A DNA stretch of 64,000 bases from assembly GCA_944322715.1 (NCBI GenBank), contig CALUPT010000004.1, positions 62,001-126,000 of the forward strand. Reading direction: 5' to 3'. This DNA comes from an uncultured Bacteroidales bacterium. GTDB lineage: Bacteria > Bacteroidota > Bacteroidia > Bacteroidales > UBA932. Below are positions 1 through 9,530 of the stretch, piece after piece. Position numbers and translations under genes: made by a program. Position 1 is the first letter of the stretch. The number at the start of each line of letters is the position of its first letter. A model generated the notes under the pieces. It had not been told where the DNA came from. It saw only the letters and a list, made by a program, of their open reading frames with translations, and did no database searches.

Positions 1-7
1 AATCTGA

Positions 8-1696
8 ATGGACAAGCCTATCATATATCAGGTGCTCCCGAGGCTGTGGGGCAACATGAATGCATCAAACATAAAGGACGGTACATTGGACCGGAACGGG
101 ACCGGCAGATTCTCCGACATGGACTCTGCCAGTCTTGATTATTTCAAGTGGCTGGGCTGCAGCCATGTATGGTACACAGGCGTAATCCGCCATGCGACCA
201 GGGAGTCCACACACGGATGCATGCCGTCCAATCCACAGTTCGTCAAAGGGAATGCAGGTTCTCCGTATGCGATAGTCGATTATTATGATGTAAATCCATA
301 TCTTGCTGACAATCCTGACAATAGGATGGCCGAGTTCGAGGAACTGTTGAGAAGGACGCATGCGGCCGGGCTGAAGGCGATAATCGACTTCGTGCCCAAC
401 CATGTCTCCAGGGATTACGGGAAGGTGAACCCGGTTGTCGGCCATCCCGTGCTCGGACAGGATGATGACAGGACAGTGCACTGGAAGCAGGAGAATGACT
501 TCTATTATTATCCCGGAGAGGAACTTAAACTGCCTGTCCCTCCGGTACCGGGACATGGACCCTACCATGAATATCCTGCAATGGCGACAGGGAACAACTG
601 TTTCTCTCCCGAGCCGGGGATCAACGACTGGTACGAGACCGTCAAGATCAACTATTGCGATACATGGTCGCCTACATGGGACAAGATGTACGACATAGTA
701 CGGTTCTGGGCGGAGAAAGGGGTCGACGGCTTCCGCTGCGACATGGTGGAGCTGGTACCTTCCTCTTTCTTCAAATGGCTGATTGACAGGATACACAAGG
801 ATTTTCCGGACATCATATTCATTGCCGAAGTTTACCAGAAAGACCTGTACCGGAAATATGTCCGGGAAGTCGGATTCGACTTTCTCTATGACAAGTCAGG
901 CCTGTATGACACGCTGCGTGCGATAGTGGCCAAGAATGTGGATGACAACGGGATGCCGGTCGAACTGTGGCAGTCGGCAGAAGGGATTACCCGCAACTGG
1001 CAGTATCTCGGAGACATGCAGCCGTATATGCTGAACTTCCTTGAAAACCACGATGAACAGAGGTTCGCTTCGGACTTCTTCGGCAAGGATGGAGCGAATT
1101 CGTATGCCGCGCTCAATGTTGCGCTGTATCTCAATCCTGCCCCGTTCATGCTCTATATGGGAGAAGAACTCGGGGAAAGGGGAATGGATGAGGAAGGATT
1201 CAGCGGCCGGGATGGCAGGACAAGCATTTTCGACTGGTGGAGCGTAGAGTCTTTGCGCAAATTGAATGTAATAATTCACAAAGGATTATATAAATCTATC
1301 GAAAGCGGTACTATAGGCCAATCCGTTCTTGATGAAAACGGCATATCCGCAAATGAAGCGGCTGTTTTCCGCAGGTATGCCCTGGCATTGAGATTGGCGG
1401 CAAAGAGCGGCGCGGTCCGGAAAGGGATGTCATACGACCTGTGCTACTGCAACGCTTCATCCGAAGGATTCGACAGGACAAGGCATTTTGCATGGCTCAG
1501 GGACTACGGCAATGAGACCCTGCTTTTTGTGGCCAATTTCTCCGGCACCGAAGCGCGGATGGAACTGACGATTCCGGAACATGCCTTCGAATGGATGGAA
1601 CTGCCGATAACTCCGATGCTCAATCCCCAGACGAGAATCAGGGTGAATGTCCCGCCCATGGATGCCACAATGTTCATCCTCTCTGAACCGGAATAG
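8..1696 (+). CDS. GH13 alpha-amylase-family glycosidase
   Basis: This 562-residue enzyme carries all four conserved GH13 regions in order. Region I is DFVPNH near residue 127, region II is GFRCD with the nucleophile about D245, region III is IAEVY with the acid/base about E274, and region IV is LENHDEQ with the transition-state stabiliser about D349. A beta-sandwich C-terminal region follows. There is no signal peptide, so it should act in the cytoplasm on alpha-glucans or maltodextrins, but exact specificity (alpha-amylase, trehalose- or sucrose-type) cannot be read. Only seven bases precede the ATG, so its upstream neighbours and promoter lie outside the window. It converges on the 1702-4683 gene, leaving five bases between the stops. 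Confidence 0.88.
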   Translation: MDKPIIYQVLPRLWGNMNASNIKDGTLDRNGTGRFSDMDSASLDYFKWLGCSHVWYTGVIRHATRESTHGCMPSNPQFVKGNAGSPYAIVDYYDVNPYLADNPDNRMAEFEELLRRTHAAGLKAIIDFVPNHVSRDYGKVNPVVGHPVLGQDDDRTVHWKQENDFYYYPGEELKLPVPPVPGHGPYHEYPAMATGNNCFSPEPGINDWYETVKINYCDTWSPTWDKMYDIVRFWAEKGVDGFRCDMVELVPSSFFKWLIDRIHKDFPDIIFIAEVYQKDLYRKYVREVGFDFLYDKSGLYDTLRAIVAKNVDDNGMPVELWQSAEGITRNWQYLGDMQPYMLNFLENHDEQRFASDFFGKDGANSYAALNVALYLNPAPFMLYMGEELGERGMDEEGFSGRDGRTSIFDWWSVESLRKLNVIIHKGLYKSIESGTIGQSVLDENGISANEAAVFRRYALALRLAAKSGAVRKGMSYDLCYCNASSEGFDRTRHFAWLRDYGNETLLFVANFSGTEARMELTIPEHAFEWMELPITPMLNPQTRIRVNVPPMDATMFILSEPE

Positions 1697-1701
1697 CGCC
1701 T

Positions 1702-4683
1702 CTATATGCCGATGATGGCGCGTGAGGACGAGCGGTCAATGAATGCCACAAGGTCGGCGGGAGTCCGGTAGACGGTCACATAGTCCGTCTGTTCCTCTAT
1801 ATCGAGGCCTGCAAGGGCTTCCGTATCGAACGATTCCGGACTGATGACCGTATCAATGTTGAGATATCCTATTCCGAGAGATGTTATGTTCTGGAAGAAA
1901 TGCGTGCCCTGGCTCGGTTCTATGCGGAATCCAGGAATGGCGCATTCCACTATCATTCTGGCCTCGGATATGTCGCTCCAGAGCACCGGTATTCCCAGCC
2001 ACGGGTCGGATGAGCCCCAGCGTCCGGGACCAATAAGGAGATAAGTCTGTCCGGCAGCCCTCATGCCTGCATTGATGCGGGATATCTCTTCGGCCATTTT
2101 CCTGGTATGCGCACTGTCGAACCTGTCGGCAGGGACATAGACTATATGTCTCATCCCCTCTATCCTGCCGCACCCGAGCGCCTTGTCGGATGTGATGATT
2201 GTCCGTCCGATCTCTTCCCGTACCTGTTCCATAGTCTGGCCGCCATCGGCGGAAAATTCGCTTATAGGTCTGACCTGCAACAATTTCAGTACGCATCCCG
2301 TCCCCTGGCTTTCAGGAATGATGTCCGCTGCAAATTCTATCTCCACATCGCTCATCAACTCTCTTTTGCAGATATCCAGAACATCCCGGAGTATCAGAGG
2401 CAAAGGGAACTTGCCGTATTTGAGGATGGCATCGAACGAGATGATCCTGCTTCCATCTTCGCTCACGCCGGGCACTATCCTGTTGTCGGATGCCCTGTAT
2501 GTAGATGCCACGATTTCCGGATGGTCGTATTCCCCGAGCACTTCCGTGACCGGTCTGAGGGCAAGATTGATGCTGTCGTTTTTCGATATCTTGAATGCTC
2601 CCGGACGAAGGTCGAGGGCATACATTGTCTTCTGGGTGTCTCGCAGGGCAAGTTTCGGATCGGACAACTGCAGGATCTTGCGCGGATATCTTGGAGAGAA
2701 ACGCAGCGTGTTGCCTCCATCCACCACGGTCTTGCCGAGTCCGAATGCCAGGTTCACTATGCCGTCCTGCGGTTTCTCGCCTCCGATAGGGTAGAAGTTG
2801 ACTGAACGTGCCACTCCGGAGAGCATGGGATAGTAGAAACCGTTGTGCCCGCTTCCGCAGATACTTTGGATGACAACTGCCATCTGCTCTTCGCTCAACA
2901 GGTTGCCCGTAGTCTGGAGATATGCCCTGCTCCCGCTGAAAAACACGGATGCATACACGCTTTTGATGGCTTTTTCCAGCATTCTCTGCATCTGCCCCCT
3001 GTTCTCGATAAGCGGGATCATATAGGTTGAATAGACACCTGCGAACGGCTGATAGTTGCTGTCCTCGAGCTTGGAACTGGAGCGGACGGCAAGAGGAGAA
3101 TCGACAGTCGCTATGAATACCTTCAGCTCATCCACCAGCGCAGACGGAAGTCTGGAGGCCACGAAGTCGGAAAGTATCTCATCATCGCTGATGTCCGAGT
3201 CTATCACATACTGGAGGTCGTTTTCGATAATGAACCGCTCGAAATATTCCGTAGCCACGACTGCCGTCCTCGGGATGGATATCTTCACATTCTCGTATTT
3301 CTTGGACAGGTCGTATTTCTTGATCAGGGAATTGAGGAATCCGAGTCCGCGGGCCTTCCCTCCGAGCGAACCGTCACCCATTCTTGCGAACCAGATGTAT
3401 TTCTCGTATGTCTCCCTGTCGAAATGCGCTATGATACCCCTGCCCGTAAGTACGTGGTAGTCATGTATCTGCTGCGTAATGTATGCCCTGAGTTCCTCCA
3501 TTGTGGAGAAATGGCTGTCCTGGACGGCCTTGAAACTGTGGGCGAGGGTAAACAGGCCCCTGGAGAAGAACCATTTGGAGAACTTGTCCCTGGATGTGTT
3601 GTACAGAAGCACATTGTCAGGAATGCCGTCGATGATGTTCTCCAGATCCTTGAGGCTGGATGCCCTGCCGTACTCGTACCGTTCCGCATCCCTGAACACG
3701 AAATCCCCGAAACCGAATTCGTCGCTGATGTATTCGGACAGCTGGAGCATGAGGGTCTTGGAATATTTCCTCAGGAATCCGGCTCCGAGACTGCGGGCAA
3801 TTTCGGCCACGCTTGCCTGGGAAGACTGCAGCAGGACAGGCATGTTGGGGTCATCTGCCTTGATTGTACGCACGAGATCTATCCCGGCATCCAGTTTCTC
3901 CGTGTCGGGGGAGTCTCCCTTGTGCAGGACAAAGCCCACATCCGATATCACCCCGAGAAGATTGTGCTTGTATTTTTCATACAGACGCATCGCATCTTCA
4001 TAGTTGGTCGCAAGCAGTATCTTCGGCCTCGAACGTTTGCGCACCTTGCGGTACTGTTCATTGAACGTGTCCTTGAGGAACTCCACGCTCTGTTTGAGAA
4101 CGAGTTTGTAGAGTTCGGGGAGATATGTGGAATAGTAGCGTACGGAGTCCTCCACAAGGAGTATGGCCTGGACTCCCACCCCGAGGATGTCATCATCGGC
4201 ATTCGCCTGGTCCTCGAGCAGTTTGATTATGGCCACGATCAGGTCCGCATTGCCGTGCCAGCTGAATATATAGTCTACGCTCGAAGTGTCCTGCATCGAG
4301 ATATTCCTGTATATCTCTCTGGAAAAATGTGTCAGGAGGACGAAAGGTATCGAAGCCGCCTTCTTCTTGAGCCGGGCAGCAAAGGAGAACACGTCCCTGT
4401 CGCCTGCATTGTACATGCAGATGACCATGTCGATGTCCTCATTCTGTCCGGAAATAACCTCGGCTTCAGCTGAAGTGGTAGCCCAGATGAAGCGCGGCGG
4501 ATTGCTGATATTCAGATCAATATACTCGCGATATATCTGGCTCTCTATCTGTCCGTCCTCCTCGAGAATGAATGCATCGTAGTTGCTGCATATAATCAGG
4601 ATCTTCCTTATCCTGTGCTTGATGAGGGAGGCATAGTCCGGGGTTTTCAGCTCCTTGAGGCTGACCGGTTCAATAGTATTCAT
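1702..4683 (-). CDS. receiver-like domains fused to a PEP-synthase ATP-grasp domain
   Basis: This 993-residue protein has two response-regulator-like alpha/beta regions at its N-terminus (about 25-160 and 170-330). From about residue 430 it has a pyruvate phosphate dikinase/PEP synthase N-terminal nucleotide-binding domain, with motifs GDGSLGGKARGLG and AVRSSSKLEDS and a closing LQVRPI near 805. A distinctive C-terminal region follows, containing GPGRWGSSDPWLG. It lacks the swivelling phosphohistidine domain and the PEP-binding barrel of true PEP synthase, so full PEP synthase activity is unlikely. Such proteins are common in Bacteroidales and of unknown role; a signalling or phosphotransfer function is inference. 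It lies 16 nt downstream of an RNA methyltransferase gene, probably in one transcript. Confidence 0.85.
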   Translation of the reverse strand: MNTIEPVSLKELKTPDYASLIKHRIRKILIICSNYDAFILEEDGQIESQIYREYIDLNISNPPRFIWATTSAEAEVISGQNEDIDMVICMYNAGDRDVFSFAARLKKKAASIPFVLLTHFSREIYRNISMQDTSSVDYIFSWHGNADLIVAIIKLLEDQANADDDILGVGVQAILLVEDSVRYYSTYLPELYKLVLKQSVEFLKDTFNEQYRKVRKRSRPKILLATNYEDAMRLYEKYKHNLLGVISDVGFVLHKGDSPDTEKLDAGIDLVRTIKADDPNMPVLLQSSQASVAEIARSLGAGFLRKYSKTLMLQLSEYISDEFGFGDFVFRDAERYEYGRASSLKDLENIIDGIPDNVLLYNTSRDKFSKWFFSRGLFTLAHSFKAVQDSHFSTMEELRAYITQQIHDYHVLTGRGIIAHFDRETYEKYIWFARMGDGSLGGKARGLGFLNSLIKKYDLSKKYENVKISIPRTAVVATEYFERFIIENDLQYVIDSDISDDEILSDFVASRLPSALVDELKVFIATVDSPLAVRSSSKLEDSNYQPFAGVYSTYMIPLIENRGQMQRMLEKAIKSVYASVFFSGSRAYLQTTGNLLSEEQMAVVIQSICGSGHNGFYYPMLSGVARSVNFYPIGGEKPQDGIVNLAFGLGKTVVDGGNTLRFSPRYPRKILQLSDPKLALRDTQKTMYALDLRPGAFKISKNDSINLALRPVTEVLGEYDHPEIVASTYRASDNRIVPGVSEDGSRIISFDAILKYGKFPLPLILRDVLDICKRELMSDVEIEFAADIIPESQGTGCVLKLLQVRPISEFSADGGQTMEQVREEIGRTIITSDKALGCGRIEGMRHIVYVPADRFDSAHTRKMAEEISRINAGMRAAGQTYLLIGPGRWGSSDPWLGIPVLWSDISEARMIVECAIPGFRIEPSQGTHFFQNITSLGIGYLNIDTVISPESFDTEALAGLDIEEQTDYVTVYRTPADLVAFIDRSSSRAIIGI

Positions 4684-4699
4684 TATATGTTCCTTTTAG

Positions 4700-5464
4700 T
4701 CAGTGTCCTGTTGCCATGCCGGACTGCACGTTTATTCTGCGCCTGAATTCCGCAACGGTGACGGCGGCCGCTACCGCCACATTCAGGGATTCGGAACCCG
4801 TACCATCCGGCGGATAAGGCGGTATGTACAGTCTGTCGGAAACCTTTGCGGCTACGCCTGCCGATATGCCTTCAGACTCGTTGCCCATGATGACAAGGAC
4901 AGGGGAGTCCTCTCCGGCAGCAAGATCACGGCAGTATATGTTCTTCCCATCTAAGAAAGTCCCGTAGACTTTCCCTCCGTGCGACAGGAACCCTTCCGCT
5001 GTCCGGGCGAGATCGCAGTAATGGAACCCGACCCTGAAAATCGCCCCCATGGTAGCCTGGACAACCTTGGGATTGAACACATCCACGGTATCCCTGGAAG
5101 CAAAGATAGCATTTATTCCGAACCAATCGGCTATCCGTATCAGAGTTCCGAGGTTTCCGGGATCGCGCACCGAGTCAAGACCGAGATACAGACCTTTGTC
5201 AGGGATTCCGCCCGGGCCATCTTCCGCAGGTTTCCTTACCACCGCGAGGACCGGCGATGGGGAGTTCAGCTGCGAGATACGTGACATTGTATCTTCTCCG
5301 ATGTCATCGCGGCGGTAGACCGCCTCTACTCCGAATCCTGACTTCACCGCCTCTTCCACCAATTTTTCCCCTTCCACGACAAAAAGTCCGTATCCATCAC
5401 GGAATTTCTTCTGTGACAGAGATTTTATCCTCTTTATCTCATTGTTTGATATAGATGTCTTCAT
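4700..5464 (-). CDS. SpoU/TrmH-family RNA 2'-O-methyltransferase
   Basis: This 254-residue protein has an N-terminal substrate-binding domain containing SLSQKKFRDGYGLFVVEGEK. A SPOUT methyltransferase domain follows with the three family motifs: LDSVRDPGNLGTLIRIADW, VIMGNESEGIS and IPPYPPDGTGSESLNVAVAA. The last motif holds the usual Asn of SpoU enzymes. It should use SAM to methylate a ribose 2'-hydroxyl in rRNA or tRNA, but the target nucleotide cannot be assigned. It precedes the ATP-grasp fusion gene by 16 nt on the same strand. A second SpoU protein (rlmB) lies at 60574-61335. Confidence 0.92.
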   Translation of the reverse strand: MKTSISNNEIKRIKSLSQKKFRDGYGLFVVEGEKLVEEAVKSGFGVEAVYRRDDIGEDTMSRISQLNSPSPVLAVVRKPAEDGPGGIPDKGLYLGLDSVRDPGNLGTLIRIADWFGINAIFASRDTVDVFNPKVVQATMGAIFRVGFHYCDLARTAEGFLSHGGKVYGTFLDGKNIYCRDLAAGEDSPVLVIMGNESEGISAGVAAKVSDRLYIPPYPPDGTGSESLNVAVAAAVTVAEFRRRINVQSGMATGH

Positions 5465-5477
5465 TGGCTTGTTTTTG

Positions 5478-5583
5478 CAGATCCTTCGCTGCGCTCAGGA
5501 TGACATTCGTTGTTTTCAGATCCTTCACTCCGTTCAGGATGACAACTTTTGTCTGCAGATCCTTCGCTGCGCTCAGGATGACA
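5478..5583. repeat. three tandem 28-nt repeats, 39-nt period
   Basis: Units start at 5478, 5517 and 5556, each beginning CAGATCCTTC and ending CAGGATGACA. Units 1 and 3 are identical (core CCTTCGCTGCGCTCAGGA) and unit 2 has a few substitutions (CACTCCGTT). The 11-nt gaps differ in sequence. A perfect inverted fourth copy lies at 31828-31855. The array sits between the stop of the decarboxylase gene and the start of the RNA methyltransferase gene, both on the minus strand. It is an intergenic repeat family, possibly mobile or REP-like. Confidence 0.9.
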
Positions 5584-5627
5584 GGTAGGATGATATGTGT
5601 CGGTCCGGCAGGCGTGCCGGGAATCTA

Positions 5628-7022
5628 TCAATACCCGAGGATTTTCAGCATCGACTTGTATGTCTGTTCCTTGCTGAAAAGCTTGGTATAGTATTCCCCA
5701 TCCTCATCCTTGTCGATGATTATGTGTTTCGGCGCAGGCTGCAGGCAATGCTGTATCCCTCCATAGCCGGATATCGACTCCTGATATGCTCCCGTATGGA
5801 AGAAGCCTATGTACAGCGGATCTTCCCTGTTCTCGATTTTCGGGAGGAAGATGGCGTTGGCATGAGCATCCGCATTGTAATAGTCCTGGCTGTCGCATGT
5901 CAGCCCTCCGAGGAAGACCCTCTGGTATTTCTCGTTCCACTTGTTGATGGGGAGCAGGATGAAGCGCTGCTTGATGCCCCATGTGTCCGGAAGGGTAGTC
6001 ATGAAGGAGTTGTCTATCATGTACCATCTCTCCCTGTCGTTCTGCTGCTTGACATCCAGTATCTGGAATATCGTGGCTCCGGATTCTCCGACGGTGAAAC
6101 TGCCGAATTCCGTGAATATGTTCGGTTCCTGGATATCCCTCGCATTGCACATGGTCTTGATCTGGCTGATGATTTCCTCTGCCATGTATTCGTAGTCGAA
6201 GTCCATCGCAAGGGAATTCTTGATGGGGAATCCTCCTCCTATGTTCAGGGAGTCGAGTTCAGGACAGATTGCCTTCAGGTCGCAATAGACATTGACGCAC
6301 TTGGAGAGTTCGTTCCAGTAGTATGCGGTGTCCTTGATGCCTGTATTGATGAAGAAATGCAGCATCTTCAGATGGAACTTGCTGCTCTTGCTTATGACAT
6401 TCTTGTAGAAAGGCACTATGTCGCTGTACCTGATGCCGAGTCTGGATGTATAGAAGTCGAATGTAGGCTCCTCCTCCGATGCGATCCGGATACCCAGGTT
6501 AATGGGCAGGTCTATAAGGTCGTTCAGCTGGTCGAATTCGTACATGTTGTCCAGCACCGGGATGATGTTCCTCCATCCGGCATTTACCAGATTCGATATG
6601 TTGTCTATATAGGAGAGTTTCTTGAATCCGTTGCATATTACAAAGAGATCCTTGTTTACCACCCCCTCGGCTTCAAGGGCTTCGATGAGATTGAGGTCGA
6701 ATGCGGATGATGTCTCGAGATGGATGTCGTTCTTCATGGCTTCCCTGAGCACGAATTCGAAATGGGAACTCTTGGTGCAGTAGCAATAGTGGTACGAGCC
6801 TTTGTAGTCCGCCTTTGCCATCGCCACGTTGAACATCCTCTTCGCCCTCTGTATCTGCGAGGATATTTTCGGCAGATACGTTATCTTCAGCGGAGTCCCG
6901 TACTGGTTGATTATGTCCATCATGTTGATGTCGTGAAAATAGAGTTTCCCATCCTCTACATGGAACTCATCCTGCGGAAATTCAAAGGTCTGCTCAATCA
7001 GATCGATGTACTTGTCTTTCAT
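5628..7022 (-). CDS. fold-III PLP decarboxylase, arginine-decarboxylase-like
   Basis: This 464-residue enzyme belongs to the alanine-racemase-fold PLP decarboxylases. The Lys in YCYCTKSSHFEF, early in the barrel, is the expected Schiff-base residue. GGGFPIKN is the glycine-rich loop and FTEFGSF lies before the C-terminal beta domain. It is annotated in relatives as arginine decarboxylase, feeding polyamine synthesis through agmatine, but it is clearly shorter than the roughly 630-residue SpeA, so related diamino-acid substrates remain possible. The ATG at 7022 was chosen because AGGGAGAA sits directly upstream, unusually good for this phylum; an in-frame upstream ATG at 7064 lacks such a site. 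The minus-strand -7 box at 7096-7103 fits this start. Confidence 0.72.
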   Translation of the reverse strand: MKDKYIDLIEQTFEFPQDEFHVEDGKLYFHDINMMDIINQYGTPLKITYLPKISSQIQRAKRMFNVAMAKADYKGSYHYCYCTKSSHFEFVLREAMKNDIHLETSSAFDLNLIEALEAEGVVNKDLFVICNGFKKLSYIDNISNLVNAGWRNIIPVLDNMYEFDQLNDLIDLPINLGIRIASEEEPTFDFYTSRLGIRYSDIVPFYKNVISKSSKFHLKMLHFFINTGIKDTAYYWNELSKCVNVYCDLKAICPELDSLNIGGGFPIKNSLAMDFDYEYMAEEIISQIKTMCNARDIQEPNIFTEFGSFTVGESGATIFQILDVKQQNDRERWYMIDNSFMTTLPDTWGIKQRFILLPINKWNEKYQRVFLGGLTCDSQDYYNADAHANAIFLPKIENREDPLYIGFFHTGAYQESISGYGGIQHCLQPAPKHIIIDKDEDGEYYTKLFSKEQTYKSMLKILGY

Positions 7023-7095
7023 TTCTCCCTGTCCGGTTTTGTTACATTGGTAAAAATCCGGCAATCCGTCTCATGCGGATATGCTTTTCGGAGCG

Positions 7096-7103
7096 CAAAT
7101 ATA
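7096..7103 (-). promoter_or_regulatory. Bacteroidetes -7 box for the decarboxylase gene
   Basis: The minus strand reads TATATTTG, matching TAnnTTTG, about 75 nt upstream of the start at 7022. No clear -33 TTTG is seen at the right distance. Confidence 0.45.
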
Positions 7104-7164
7104 TTACATAAATTCGTTATTCATGCGGCATATCCGTTTTTTTACATTAATATTTACCTAAAAT

Positions 7165-7195
7165 TTTGAGGTTACGGCATAAAAGGATACTTTTG
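7165..7195 (+). promoter_or_regulatory. full Bacteroidetes promoter for the tamL-like gene
   Basis: TTTG at 7165-7168, a 19-nt spacer and TACTTTTG at 7188-7195 match the TTTG-N19-21-TAnnTTTG consensus. The expected transcription start, near 7200, falls on the first in-frame ATGs and so favours translation from 7215. Confidence 0.72.
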
Positions 7196-7214
7196 CATGA
7201 TGTTTCAGAAGGCG

Positions 7215-9401
7215 ATGAAAGGTTTCGGAAGGATTGCGGCAACAGGCTTTTTGCTGCTGATGGCGCTTTCCTGCAGCACTACGCGGGTCCTGCAGGAAGG
7301 GGAGTACCGTCTGGCCCGGAACAGGATTGAAGTCATCAATGACAACAGGTTCAGTCTGGGCGAGATCGAACCGTATCTGAAACAGAAGCCCAATTCCTAT
7401 TTCATTTTCGGATGGAATCCGTTTCTCAATGTCTATAACTGGCAGAACGGCAAGGGAGGAGGCTGGGACAGGTTCGTAAAGAAGATCGGAGTGGCTCCCG
7501 TAGTCTATGATCCCGAACAGGTGGAGAATTCCATCGAGAACGTGAAGGACCATCTCGAATATCTCGGATATTATGGGTCGGACATCAGCGCAAGGGTGGA
7601 TGTCAGAAGGAGGAATGTTACGGTAAAATATGAGGTAAGGCTCGGCAAAAGGTATCCTGTCAGCAGGATAACCTATCATCTTCCTGACGGCGAACTTGCG
7701 GAGGAGTTCCTGCGGGATACGGCAAACGTCACAATAAGGACAGGCGCTTTCCTGTCGGAAAGCGCGCTGGAGGCTGAAAGCGAGCGTTCGAGCAGGTATC
7801 TGCGTGACAAGGGCTTCTATACCTTCTCGAAAAGCTATTTTTCATTCGAGGCGGACACTCTGTCGGTGCCGGGATATGCCGCCCTCGATTTCCGCATCAA
7901 CGAATATACGAGGAACGAGACTCCGGAAGAAGCAAGGCCGTTCTACCGTTTCAGGATCAACGATGTGACCATATCTTATCCCAAACGTCTCAAAATCAGG
8001 GAAGAGGTGCTGCGCAATCTCAATACCATAAGGCCCGGGGCCATCTATGACGGGACCGACATCAGCAATACGTACTCGAGAATGTCTTCGCTGAGGATGT
8101 TCAACGGTATCAACATAGAAATGGAGAAGGTCGACTCCAACCTCGTGGACTGTTCGATAGACCTTTCGCAGTCGAAGCTGCAGGGGTTCAAGGTGAATCT
8201 GGAAGCGTCGGTCAACTCGACCGGGCTTTTCGGGATTTCTCCGCAGCTGTCCTACTATCACAAGAACATATTCCGGGGCGGGGAATGGCTCAACCTGAGC
8301 TTCATGGGAAATTTCCAGATGATGTTCAACAGCCATGTCAGGTCCAATGAATTCGGAGTGTCGGCAGGTCTCAGCTTCCCGAAATTCCTCGGGCTTCCCT
8401 ACAGGCTCTTCAAGGGCCCGGCAATCCCGAGGACGGACATCAACCTTTCGTACAACTACCAGAGCCGCCCAGAATACACAAGGAACATAATTTCCACATC
8501 CTACGGATACAACGGCAGTGCCGGAGGCAGGTTCTACTACCAGGTTTATCCCATACAGCTCAACATAGTGCGGCTCTTCGACCTCGACCCCAACTTCTAC
8601 AGTTCGCTTGCCTCCGACCCTTTCATGAGAAACGCATACCAGAACCACTTCGACCTCGGATTCGGAAGTACGTTCTATTATACCACCAATGCGGATGTCA
8701 ACCCGAAGACATCGTATTTCTATACCAGACTGCAGTTCGACATTTCGGGCAATGTCCTGAGTGCGTTCAAATCCCTGATGAACACGGATGAGAACGGCGC
8801 CGGCATGATATGGAATACCCCGTTCTCGCAGTATGTCAGGGCCGAACTGACTTTGGGAAAGACATGGAGATTCGGCAGGGAGAACGGGCAGGCGATAGCC
8901 GCGAGACTGCTTGCCGGAGCAGGATATGCATACGGGAATTCCTCCGCCCTTCCGTTCGAGAAACATTTCTATGCGGGAGGCTCCAACAGCCTCAGGGGAT
9001 GGCAGGCAAGGACAGTAGGTCCCGGACTGGCTCCAATGGAAGAAAGTTTCCTTATCCCGAACCAGACCGGCGACATGAAACTTGAAGCCAATGTAGAATA
9101 CCGCTTCCATCTGTTCTGGAAACTTGCGGGAGCCGCTTTTGTGGATGCTGGCAATGTCTGGACATTCAAGGAGTCAGGACCGGACGGGCGGTCATCAAGG
9201 CTTACGGCGGATACTTTTGCCAGGAGCATCGCCGCCAACTGGGGACTCGGAATCAGGCTCGACCTGGATTTTCTCGTCATACGTGTCGACATGGGCATGA
9301 AGATTCATGATCCGGTCAGGGACCGGCCGTGGATAGGGCCATCCGGATGGCTCCGGAGGGATGGATATGCCGTGCATTTCGGAGTCGGATATCCTTTCTG
9401 A
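7215..9401 (+). CDS. TamL-like BamA/TamA-family outer-membrane lipoprotein
   Basis: This protein of about 728 residues has a lipoprotein signal (GFLLLMALSC, with the lipidated Cys near residue 20). POTRA-like modules follow over roughly residues 20-330, then a C-terminal surface-antigen (D15) 16-strand beta-barrel. The barrel includes GGSNSLRGWQARTVGPG, the conserved lid-lock motif region, and the protein ends in an aromatic residue (GVGYPF). Lipid-anchored TamA homologues of Bacteroidetes are called TamL and act with TamB in outer-membrane biogenesis; no tamB is adjacent here. In-frame ATGs also occur at 7197 and 7200, but they overlap the predicted transcription start. AGAAGG lies just before 7215. 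Confidence 0.85.
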   Translation: MKGFGRIAATGFLLLMALSCSTTRVLQEGEYRLARNRIEVINDNRFSLGEIEPYLKQKPNSYFIFGWNPFLNVYNWQNGKGGGWDRFVKKIGVAPVVYDPEQVENSIENVKDHLEYLGYYGSDISARVDVRRRNVTVKYEVRLGKRYPVSRITYHLPDGELAEEFLRDTANVTIRTGAFLSESALEAESERSSRYLRDKGFYTFSKSYFSFEADTLSVPGYAALDFRINEYTRNETPEEARPFYRFRINDVTISYPKRLKIREEVLRNLNTIRPGAIYDGTDISNTYSRMSSLRMFNGINIEMEKVDSNLVDCSIDLSQSKLQGFKVNLEASVNSTGLFGISPQLSYYHKNIFRGGEWLNLSFMGNFQMMFNSHVRSNEFGVSAGLSFPKFLGLPYRLFKGPAIPRTDINLSYNYQSRPEYTRNIISTSYGYNGSAGGRFYYQVYPIQLNIVRLFDLDPNFYSSLASDPFMRNAYQNHFDLGFGSTFYYTTNADVNPKTSYFYTRLQFDISGNVLSAFKSLMNTDENGAGMIWNTPFSQYVRAELTLGKTWRFGRENGQAIAARLLAGAGYAYGNSSALPFEKHFYAGGSNSLRGWQARTVGPGLAPMEESFLIPNQTGDMKLEANVEYRFHLFWKLAGAAFVDAGNVWTFKESGPDGRSSRLTADTFARSIAANWGLGIRLDLDFLVIRVDMGMKIHDPVRDRPWIGPSGWLRRDGYAVHFGVGYPF

Positions 9402-9530
9402 TACGCTTCAGGCGATGCGGACAGGACTATTCCGGAATGTTTTATTGCATCCGCTGCACGTTTTTCAGGATAAATCCCTATATTTGTAATGATTGACATA
9501 TCCAGTAATAACCATATAAACGCTTTTGAA

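Noticed and set aside
3424-4473. Plus-strand open frame of 349 codons inside the ATP-grasp fusion gene
   Set aside because: It lies wholly antisense to a protein with strong family motifs and has no domain or ribosome site of its own.
5478-5583. The three-unit repeat as a CRISPR array
   Set aside because: The gaps are only 11 nt, too short for spacers, there are no cas genes, and a lone inverted copy lies 26 kb away.
5595-6710. Plus-strand open frame of 371 codons opposite the decarboxylase gene
   Set aside because: It is antisense to a gene with PLP-enzyme motifs and a good ribosome-binding site, and shows no domain.
7842-9110. Minus-strand open frame of 422 codons opposite the TamL-like gene
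   Set aside because: It is an antisense shadow of the barrel-coding region, rich in His, Arg and Glu with no family resemblance.
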